DNA of 10,790 nt from DATACZ01 sp036258795. GTDB lineage: Bacteria; Actinomycetota; CADDZG01; JAHWKV01. How positions within the stretch are numbered: the stretch's first letter is position 1; each line of letters begins with the position of its first letter. Made by a program: the position numbers and the translations under genes. Shown here one piece after another: positions 1 to 6,364 of the stretch. The notes under the pieces were generated by a model that saw only the letters and a list, made by a program, of their open reading frames with translations, was not told the DNA's origin and did no database searches. The stretch is from assembly GCA_036258795.1 (NCBI GenBank), contig DATACZ010000186.1, positions 1 to 10,790 on the forward strand, read 5' to 3'.

Positions 1-2
1 CC

Positions 3-1460
3 AAGGTCGTGGCACTAGAAAGAAACGCCCAGCTTGCCGGCATGTTGCAGAGCAGCCTGGCGGCCCGATCGGGCGGAATCTACAACCACCCACGTGTTCA
101 GCTGCTGGCCGGCAATCCTCGAAGCTATCTTGAAAGTCAAAGGGAGAAATTCGACGTCATCTCACTGTCGCTCTCCGAGGGGCGGCGCACGGTGACTGCT
201 GGGGCCTTCTCGCTCTCGGAAAACTACCTTTTAACGGCCGAAGCCCTCGACCAGTACTTCGACCACCTCGAGCCCGATGGGATTCTGGTGGTCCACCGGT
301 GGCTGCAGCTACCCCCTACGGAGGAGCTGAGGGCCGCCGCATTGGTGATAGAGGCCCTTCGAGGAGCGGGAGCGGGAGCGGCACCTGACCGCAACATCAT
401 CGCCATCAGGTCCTTCTCCACCATGTTGATTCTCGCCAAGCTCGAGCCGTTCACTTCCCAGGAGATCGCCACGGCGAAGGACTTCGTCGCCGGCCGGCAA
501 TTCGACTTCGTCCACTATCCCGGCATTCAGCCGTCGGATACGAACCTGTCCAACGTCTTACGAAACGATCGCTACTTCAGCTCCTTCGGTACCATGCTGT
601 CTGATCGGCAGCGGTTTTACCGGGATTACGAGTACGAGGTCAGGCCCCCCACCGACGATCACCCCTTCTTCTTCCACTTCTTCAAATGGGGTCAGACGCC
701 CACGGTTCTGAGGCTGCTGGGCAAGACCTGGCAGCCCTTCGGAGGCAGCGGGTACCTCATTGTCCTGGCGTTGCTGGTGGTGACCGCAGTGCTGTCCTTG
801 GCCCTGATTCTGCTGCCGGCCTGGACCATCCGCCGCAGGGAGCGTGGCCTGGGCAAGAAACAGGGATGGGTACGTCCGGTGACGTACTTTGGCGCTCTGG
901 GCCTCGGCTTCCTGCTCGTGGAGGTCGCTCTCGTGGGCAGGCTCATCCTTTTCCTCGATCACTCCGCGCTCGGTTTCACGGTCGTGCTGTTCGGGTTGCT
1001 GGTCTCCTCCGGCCTGGGAAGCGCCTGGTCGGCACGTATCCCATGGCGTACTGCCCTGGCGGTCCTTTCCGGAGTGATCCTGCTCTATGCGGCTTTTCTG
1101 CCTCCGGTTTCCAGCATGTTCCTGGGCCGGAGTCTGGGAATCCGCGTGGTAATTACCTTGCTCCTCCTCACCCCGCTGGGATTTTTGATGGGCATCGCCT
1201 TTCCCAACGGACTCCGCTGGATAGGAGCCGAGAGGCCGAGCTGGCTACCGATGGCTTGGGGCGTCAACGGGTTCACGTCGGTGATTGGAGCCATCATCGC
1301 CGCCATGATCGCTCTGTCCTGGGGGTTCACAGCCGTGCTGGTGTGCGGAGCGGCTGCCTATCTCATGGCGCTGGCGGCGATTTGGCGAAGAAGTCCACTG
1401 CCTGCTCCATCGCCGGATCGGCCCTTCCAGGAGGTGAGCTCAGCCCCGCTGGCGGACTAG
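3..1460 (+). CDS. Membrane protein with spermidine-synthase-like N-terminal domain (5' partial)
   Basis: The reading frame is open from the window edge, so the start is missing; the GTG at 9 is probably internal, because the text around it (KVVALERNAQL) resembles the acidic-loop strand of a SpeE/Rossmann methyltransferase fold. The soluble part (nt 3 to about 690) keeps the SpeE-like layout: a strand with GNPRSYL, then FDVISLSLSE, then a helix-rich tail ending in DDHPFFFHFF (about 654-684). That last motif is typical of SpeE-like proteins fused to membrane domains. About six or seven hydrophobic segments follow (roughly 750-815, 879-957, 969-1034, 1050-1106, 1140-1206 and two within 1257-1385). 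The acidic residues expected in GDGR and near DxxDP of true aminopropyltransferases read N and S/E here, so polyamine synthesis is doubtful. The substrate is unknown. The last 21 bases overlap the end of the converging methyltransferase gene. Confidence 0.75.
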   Translation, partial: KVVALERNAQLAGMLQSSLAARSGGIYNHPRVQLLAGNPRSYLESQREKFDVISLSLSEGRRTVTAGAFSLSENYLLTAEALDQYFDHLEPDGILVVHRWLQLPPTEELRAAALVIEALRGAGAGAAPDRNIIAIRSFSTMLILAKLEPFTSQEIATAKDFVAGRQFDFVHYPGIQPSDTNLSNVLRNDRYFSSFGTMLSDRQRFYRDYEYEVRPPTDDHPFFFHFFKWGQTPTVLRLLGKTWQPFGGSGYLIVLALLVVTAVLSLALILLPAWTIRRRERGLGKKQGWVRPVTYFGALGLGFLLVEVALVGRLILFLDHSALGFTVVLFGLLVSSGLGSAWSARIPWRTALAVLSGVILLYAAFLPPVSSMFLGRSLGIRVVITLLLLTPLGFLMGIAFPNGLRWIGAERPSWLPMAWGVNGFTSVIGAIIAAMIALSWGFTAVLVCGAAAYLMALAAIWRRSPLPAPSPDRPFQEVSSAPLAD

Positions 1461-2273
1461 AGGGACGAAGATCACGTCGGTAATGTTCTCCGACACGATC
1501 CTCCCGTCTCGCTTGGTGACCCGCCACAGGGTCTGGTAGCTGCCCGTCGGGCCTACGGGTATCACCATATGGCCTCCCTCGGCCAGCTGCTGAATCAGTG
1601 GCTGAGGCATATGGTCCGGCGCGGCGGTCACTATGACTCCGTCGAAGGGCCCTTGCTCTGGCCACCCGAAGTATCCGTCGGCTTGCTTGACCGACACCGG
1701 ATAGCCGAGCCTGGAGAACTTTGAGTTTGCACTTCGGGCCAGCTCCGGGATGATCTCGATGGACCAAACCCGGTCGGTGATCTTGGCCAGGATTGCTCCC
1801 TGATAACCCGACCCGGTACCGATCTCTAGCACCTTCTCGCCGGGCGCCAAGTCCAGAAGCTCGGTCATGAGGGCGACGATATAGGGCTGGCTGATGGTCT
1901 GGCCGAACCCGATGGGAAGCGGGCGGTTCTCGTAGGCTCGATCAACCAGGTCCTCGGGGACGAACTGGTGGCGCGGCACCGCTCGCATGGCGTCCAGAAC
2001 CCGGCGGTCCTTTATCCCGAGACCGGCGATGTGCTGCTGCACCATCGCCATACGGGCCGACCGGAAGGCTTCCGAATCCCCTACCACGGGGGACGGCACA
2101 TCCTCGGCCGGCGCCGGGCCGGCCGGCGACGGACTATTGGGTGCCGCCCTCATGGCAGAGGCCCCGGGGGACGCTGTGGCCCTCAAAGTGCTCTTAGACG
2201 CCTCGCCGCTGCCGCAACCGGCGGCCACCAAAAGTAAGAGTCCAAGAAACGCCGTAAACGTGGACTTGATCAT
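1440..2273 (-). CDS. pcm: Protein-L-isoaspartate O-methyltransferase, predicted lipoprotein
   Basis: This 277-residue protein has the PCMT fold, which methylates L-isoaspartyl residues in aged proteins using S-adenosylmethionine. Visible family motifs are GQTISQPYIVALM (from about residue 124), which holds the substrate-side Ser/Gln segment, SAM motif I VLEIGTGSGYQ (148-158), and later GPFDGVIVTAAPDHMP. Unlike the usual cytosolic enzyme, it begins with a lysine, a hydrophobic stretch and VAAGC (Cys20), a good lipobox. A roughly 45-residue linker rich in Ala, Pro, Ser and Gly precedes the catalytic domain. It is therefore probably tethered outside the membrane. I chose the ATG at 2273 because it gives a compact signal peptide. 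An in-frame TTG at 2282 has a GAGAG six bases upstream and would add three residues. It ends 21 nt inside the converging upstream gene and starts head to head with the acetyltransferase. Family assignment is firm; location is inferred. Confidence 0.88.
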   Translation of the reverse strand: MIKSTFTAFLGLLLLVAAGCGSGEASKSTLRATASPGASAMRAAPNSPSPAGPAPAEDVPSPVVGDSEAFRSARMAMVQQHIAGLGIKDRRVLDAMRAVPRHQFVPEDLVDRAYENRPLPIGFGQTISQPYIVALMTELLDLAPGEKVLEIGTGSGYQGAILAKITDRVWSIEIIPELARSANSKFSRLGYPVSVKQADGYFGWPEQGPFDGVIVTAAPDHMPQPLIQQLAEGGHMVIPVGPTGSYQTLWRVTKRDGRIVSENITDVIFVPLVRQRG

Positions 2274-2811
2274 GGACAGCAAAGGCGACTCTCGACGATC
2301 GGTGCCGCCGTGCCATGATTTGGCAGTGCTACGAGGGGCTCAGCCAAATGATCTTCCCTTCCTGCGAGAGATGCTTTTCGAGGCTTCCTACCTAGAGGGT
2401 AGCCCGAGGCCGGAGTTCGAGGAGGGTCTCAGCGACCCTAAGCTGGCGATCTATCTGCAAGACTGGGGAAGGCCGGGAGATCACGGGCTGATAGCCGAAG
2501 ACGAAGAGGGGAAGCCGGCGGGCGCAACCTGGTTCCGACTCTTCACGGCAGACCGGCCCGGCTGGGGCTACATCGACGACCAGACGCCCGAGCTGGCCAT
2601 TGCGGTGGTGCCCGGGCGCCGTGGCCAGGGTATCGGCTCGCAGCTGTTGAAATCCTTGATCGAGCTGGCCCGGGAGCAGGGCCACTCCGGTCTCTCGCTT
2701 GCGGCCGACCCCATAAACCACGGCGCAATGCGCTTGTACCACAGGCTGGGATTTCGAGAGGTTAGACGAGACGACGAGGCCGTGGTGATGGTGCTCGACC
2801 TGGCCGGTTAG
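2272..2811 (+). CDS. GNAT family N-acetyltransferase
   Basis: This is a 179-residue single-domain GNAT protein, which transfers an acyl group from acyl-CoA to an unknown amine. The pyrophosphate-binding motif A is clear: RRGQGIGSQLL at residues 116-126, preceded by the strand ELAIAVVPG. The C-terminal signature follows as N149, Y156 and LGF (159-161). The N-terminal helix region (LRGAQPNDLPFLREML) is also typical. The frame is open back to 1987, but that part lies over the signal peptide and core of the opposite gene. I therefore start at the ATG at 2272; the GTGs at 2302 and 2326 are alternatives, since homology-like sequence begins only near residue 17. It diverges from the methyltransferase gene with no spacer and ends 2 bp from the converging putA. 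The substrate cannot be told. Confidence 0.85.
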   Translation: MDSKGDSRRSVPPCHDLAVLRGAQPNDLPFLREMLFEASYLEGSPRPEFEEGLSDPKLAIYLQDWGRPGDHGLIAEDEEGKPAGATWFRLFTADRPGWGYIDDQTPELAIAVVPGRRGQGIGSQLLKSLIELAREQGHSGLSLAADPINHGAMRLYHRLGFREVRRDDEAVVMVLDLAG

Positions 2812-2829
2812 GGTCAGACGCCCTTGACC
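2812..2829. terminator. Possible small hairpin at GNAT/putA junction
   Basis: GGTCA at 2812-2816 is complementary to TGACC at 2825-2829, with an 8-base loop. It spans the stop of putA and starts 1 base past the stop of the acetyltransferase gene. There is no T-tract on either side and the stem is short, so a role as a shared terminator for the converging genes is only a suggestion. Confidence 0.2.
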
Positions 2830-5792
2830 TCGGAGGGGGCAAAGCCCTGCCGCAAAGTGTTCTCGGTCAGTGTCCTTGGGTTCATGAACTGAAGGAGGTA
2901 GTCGGGGCCGCCCGCCTTGGACCCGACCCCTGATAGCCCGTAACCTCCGAAAGGCTGCCGGCCCACCACCGCTCCGGTAATTGGACGGTTGACGTACACG
3001 TTCCCCGCCCTGAGCTCGGCGGATGCCTGTTCGACGTGGGACCTTGTCCTCGAATAGATCCCGGCCGTGAGCGCATATTCAGTATCGTTGGCAATGGCCA
3101 GCGCCTCGTCGAGGGATTCTGCCCTAAGCACCGACAGCACCGGGCCGAAGATTTCGTCGGTTACCAGAGGGGAACGCCGATCGAGGTCCGTTACGATCGT
3201 TGGGCCCGCGAAGTAACCCTCGGGCGGCACGTCCTCCCGGTGAAGAGCAATCCTGCCCTCCCCTGCACCGAGGTGGATGTAGGAGGCCACCCTCTCCTGG
3301 GCCTCCCGGTCGATCAGGGCGCCAACCATCACCCCCATACTCCTTGGGTGGCCTATGGGTATCTCCCTCGCTGCCCCGACCAGCCGGTCGAGCATCTGGT
3401 CGTACAGGGGGGCAAGCACAACGAGCCTGCTGGCTGCCGAGCACTTCTGCCCCGCATACCCGAATGCCGAGTAGATCGTGCCGGGGACCGCAACGTCGAG
3501 GTCGGCATCGGAGTCCACAACTATGGCGTTCTTGCCACCCATCTCAGCTACGACCCTCTTTACTTGCCTCTGGCCGGAGCTGAGCCTGGAGGCGGTGGCG
3601 ATGATGTCGAGGCCCACCGCCTTCGATCCGGTGAATGCGATGAAGGCGATGTCTGGGTGGGACACCAGGTGAGCTCCGACCTCCTCGCCGTAGCCGGGCA
3701 GAAAGTTCAACACGCCCTCCGGGAGCCCTGCCCAGCGAAATGCCTGGACGATCTGCCAGGCCACTGCCGGCGTCTGCTCCGCCGGCTTTAGCAGTACGCA
3801 GTTGCCTGCCACCAGGGCGGCGGCGGTCATGCCCATAGGGATGGCCAGTGGAAAGTTCCACGGAGCGATGACGACTCCCACTCCTCTGGGGGAGTACCTG
3901 AGGGCATTCAGCTCTCCGGGGGGCGACTGCACCCGGCCTCCCCGGTCTAGCTTCAGCATCTCCCGACCGTAGTACTCACAGAAGTCGATGGCCTCGCACA
4001 CATCGCCATCAGCCTCCTTCCAGGGCTTGCTGGCCTCGAAAACCTCTATTGCCGCCAGATCGTTGCGCCGGGCCCTCATCCACTCCGCCGCCCGAAAGAG
4101 CACGGCCGCACGCTCCAGCGCGGGAGTTCGGCTCCACCGGCTAAAAGCCTCATACGCCGCTTCCAGCGCCAGGTCACCCTCTCGCGGTCCGCATGCCGCC
4201 GAGCAAGCAACCTGGATATCCGGCTGGGCCGGATCGACCGATGCGATCTTCCGTGTGGTCTGAACCTCACCGTTCCCTATTACCGCCGGGACCTCCAGGC
4301 CGAGATCTCTCCCGCGGTGAGCGATTGCCGAACCGAACGCGGAGCCCACGGAGGCCCGCCGCCACTCGGAGACGGGCTCCGGAAGGTAGGGCCCCGGCGC
4401 GGCTGCCCGGGTGGCCGGGCGCCGGAGGACCGGCTCGGGGCCCGGGATGTGGTCCACGGAGGGAGGGCGCAAAAGCTCGTCCAAGGCTCTGCCCTCCGCA
4501 AAACGATGCCTTATGAACGATTCGTTGGAGGTGTTCTCCAGGAGCCTGCGAACCAGATAGGCCATCCCGGGGATCAGATCCCCGACGGGAGCGTAGATCC
4601 TCAGGCGCAGGCCCAGGCGCCGGATGGCCGCCTGGATTGGCTCCGCCATGCCGTAGAGCATCTGGAGCTCGTATCCATGCGCGGGAACTCCGAGATCGGT
4701 AGCCGAGACGATGGCATAGGCAAGGGATCGGAGATTGTGGGTGCCGAACGCCGCCCTCACCTTCCCGTGGTTCTCGTGCAGCATCCGGACGCATCGCTCG
4801 TAGTTGCGATCCGTCTGTGCCTTTTCCTCGAAGACCGGAGATGGCCACCCCTCGGCCCGGGCAATAACTGTCTCGGTATCCCAGTAGGCACCTTTGACCA
4901 GCCTTACCGTGATTGGGTGTTCCCGGCGGGCCGACCAGTCGATGAGCCCGGTCAAATCGCGGGAGGCATCCTTGAGATAGGCCTGAACCACCACTCCGCC
5001 GTCGAGCTCGCGGAACTCGGGCTCATCCCACAGCTCGGTGAACAGCCTCAAGGTCAGGTCCTTCACGTCGTACTGCTCGACGTCGAGGTTGATGAACCCC
5101 CCTAACTCGCCGGCGGATCTCAAGATCGGGCGCAGCCGCTCCTTCGCCTGCTCGAGGCCCTCCTCCGCAGTGAGCGGGGCGAACAGGGGGCTGAGGGCGG
5201 TTGGTTTGACGCTTAGGTTGAGCCTTGCCAGAGGGCCCAGATCGTCGCGCTCGAGGTGATCGTCGGGGGCCCAGTACCGGGAGGCGTCCCCAAGCACCCG
5301 AAGCATTTGCTTCACCTTTCCTGCATAGTCGCCGGCCTGTCCGGAGGTGAGCACCTTCTCGCCCAGCAGATCGACGGTGAAGCCGCTGCCCTGCCGCCAA
5401 AGCTGATGTAGGGATTGAGCCGCGTCATCTGGCGACTCTCCAACGATGAATTGCCGAGCCATGCGGCGGATGTTGCGCCGGGCCACCTGAGCCGAGACTG
5501 CCTTGCCGAAAGGAAGCCGGTCGGCAAACTCCATCCCGAGCTTCAAAGGAGGTGGAGTATCCACCCGGGAGAAGTAATCCTCCAGATGGCGCACCACGTC
5601 CTCGTCGTCCCTGGTGGCAGGAAAGACGTCGACAAAGTGAAACAGCCGGGTTTTGAATTCCGGGTGGGACATGGCCCAGTCGAGCATTCGCTCGCTCCAC
5701 CAGGACATATCGAACACGCGGGCCCGCTCATCCGCTCCAAGCTCCGCAATTCTGCGAGCGAGCGCAGTTACCTCACGATCCGTCCTGCTCAA
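2814..5792 (-). CDS. putA: Bifunctional proline dehydrogenase / L-glutamate-gamma-semialdehyde dehydrogenase
   Basis: PutA oxidises proline to glutamate in two steps: an FAD-dependent dehydrogenase passes electrons to quinone, then an NAD-dependent aldehyde dehydrogenase follows. From the TTG at 5792 it is 992 residues. The proline dehydrogenase barrel (about 95-430) shows VKGAYWDTE with Lys300 and YLVRRLLEN with Arg415/Arg416, which bind the substrate carboxylate in the family. The aldehyde dehydrogenase half (about 500-975) shows APWNFPLAIP, FTGSKAVG, catalytic-type Glu750 in EMGGKNA, nucleophile Cys784 in GQKCSAASR, EIFGPVLSV and GAVVGRQPFGGYGLSG. There is no N-terminal ribbon-helix-helix DNA-binding domain and no extra C-terminal domain, so this is the short form without a repressor function. 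An ATG exists 90 nt upstream, but TTG follows GAGAGAGG by 7 nt and overlaps the mug stop as TTGA. It is the last gene of a three-gene run. Confidence 0.95.
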   Translation of the reverse strand: MSRTDREVTALARRIAELGADERARVFDMSWWSERMLDWAMSHPEFKTRLFHFVDVFPATRDDEDVVRHLEDYFSRVDTPPPLKLGMEFADRLPFGKAVSAQVARRNIRRMARQFIVGESPDDAAQSLHQLWRQGSGFTVDLLGEKVLTSGQAGDYAGKVKQMLRVLGDASRYWAPDDHLERDDLGPLARLNLSVKPTALSPLFAPLTAEEGLEQAKERLRPILRSAGELGGFINLDVEQYDVKDLTLRLFTELWDEPEFRELDGGVVVQAYLKDASRDLTGLIDWSARREHPITVRLVKGAYWDTETVIARAEGWPSPVFEEKAQTDRNYERCVRMLHENHGKVRAAFGTHNLRSLAYAIVSATDLGVPAHGYELQMLYGMAEPIQAAIRRLGLRLRIYAPVGDLIPGMAYLVRRLLENTSNESFIRHRFAEGRALDELLRPPSVDHIPGPEPVLRRPATRAAAPGPYLPEPVSEWRRASVGSAFGSAIAHRGRDLGLEVPAVIGNGEVQTTRKIASVDPAQPDIQVACSAACGPREGDLALEAAYEAFSRWSRTPALERAAVLFRAAEWMRARRNDLAAIEVFEASKPWKEADGDVCEAIDFCEYYGREMLKLDRGGRVQSPPGELNALRYSPRGVGVVIAPWNFPLAIPMGMTAAALVAGNCVLLKPAEQTPAVAWQIVQAFRWAGLPEGVLNFLPGYGEEVGAHLVSHPDIAFIAFTGSKAVGLDIIATASRLSSGQRQVKRVVAEMGGKNAIVVDSDADLDVAVPGTIYSAFGYAGQKCSAASRLVVLAPLYDQMLDRLVGAAREIPIGHPRSMGVMVGALIDREAQERVASYIHLGAGEGRIALHREDVPPEGYFAGPTIVTDLDRRSPLVTDEIFGPVLSVLRAESLDEALAIANDTEYALTAGIYSRTRSHVEQASAELRAGNVYVNRPITGAVVGRQPFGGYGLSGVGSKAGGPDYLLQFMNPRTLTENTLRQGFAPSEVKGV

Positions 5793-6364
5793 GGTATGGC
5801 CTCTCTCAGCTCGGTAAGGCATGCGGCTATGTCGGCCAGCTGATAGTGCGCATTCAATCCGCTCGGGTTTGGAAGAACCCACAGCCGAGTATTCCCAAGC
5901 TTCTTGTCCTGAACCCCTACCCCAGCGCCCGGCTCACCGAACGCAGTCCTATAGGCACCAACTCCGAGGACGGCGAGGATCTTAGGCTCCCAGCTCCTAA
6001 CCTTCCTGGAAAGGTTCGAGGCCCCCGCCACCAGCTCTTCCACCGTAAGCTCCTCCGCTCCGGAGGTTGCCCGGGAGACGAGGTTCGTAAGTCCAAGCCC
6101 GAACGACGGAAGAATCCCGTCCTCAAAAGGAGACAAGAGGCGATCGGTGAAACCCGATTGGTACAGGGCCTTCCAGAATCGATTTCCCGGCCGGGCAAAG
6201 TGATGGCCGACCGCGGCCGAGTAAAGGCTGGGGTTGATTCCACAAAAGACCACGTTTAGCCCGGGGCTGATGATGTCCGGGATGGTTCCGCCCCGGGCAC
6301 TCGCTATCTCGTCTTTGCTTGGCCTCCAGGCTGCATCGACTTTCCCGCCCGAGACGGTGCTCAC
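5789..6364 (-). CDS. mug: G/U mismatch-specific uracil-DNA glycosylase (Mug/TDG family)
   Basis: This 191-residue enzyme removes uracil, and related adducts such as ethenocytosine, from mismatched pairs with G, starting base-excision repair in the cytoplasm. The active-site motif CGINPSLYSA (41-50) carries Asn44, the equivalent of the catalytic Asn in E. coli Mug. It is followed by HHFARPGNRFW, and the second DNA-contact motif LPNPSGLN is at 164-171. Length is slightly above the E. coli protein (168) through a short N-terminal extension. The frame stays open back to 6823, but that lies within the upstream membrane gene. The GTG at 6364 overlaps the upstream stop as GTGA and has a GAGAG 6 nt before it, so I use it. 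The gene sits between the flippase-like gene and putA with 4-nt overlaps on both sides, so it is almost certainly co-transcribed. Confidence 0.93.
   Translation of the reverse strand: MSTVSGGKVDAAWRPSKDEIASARGGTIPDIISPGLNVVFCGINPSLYSAAVGHHFARPGNRFWKALYQSGFTDRLLSPFEDGILPSFGLGLTNLVSRATSGAEELTVEELVAGASNLSRKVRSWEPKILAVLGVGAYRTAFGEPGAGVGVQDKKLGNTRLWVLPNPSGLNAHYQLADIAACLTELREAIP
5800..5807 (-). promoter_or_regulatory. Ribosome binding site that fixes the putA TTG start
   Basis: On the minus strand GAGAGAGG lies 7 nt upstream of the TTG at 5792, inside the last codons of mug. It is the best Shine-Dalgarno match in this region. It supports a TTG start coupled to the mug stop rather than the upstream in-frame ATGs, which would add up to 30 residues of mug-overlapping sequence. 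Confidence 0.7.

Noticed and set aside
686..1483. 265-codon alternative plus-strand frame within the SpeE-like gene
   Set aside because: The other frame gives clean membrane helices and the DDHPFFFHFF motif; this one gives Gly/Arg/Ala-rich shadow sequence.
2110..2145. GC-palindromic stretch with repeated GGCCGG
   Set aside because: It encodes the Ala/Pro-rich tether of the lipoprotein methyltransferase; biased codon use explains it better than a regulatory repeat.
1987..2271. N-terminal extension of the acetyltransferase frame
   Set aside because: It lies entirely over the opposite methyltransferase gene and has no GNAT-like sequence; the family match begins after the ATG at 2272.
3036..5105. 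Long plus-strand frames (3036-3791, 4317-5105) opposite putA
   Set aside because: They are shadows of the PutA reading frame with no motifs and no convincing ribosome binding site.
5793..5882. ATG-initiated extension of PutA
   Set aside because: It overlaps mug coding sequence, is not PutA-like, and the TTG at 5792 has a far better ribosome binding site.
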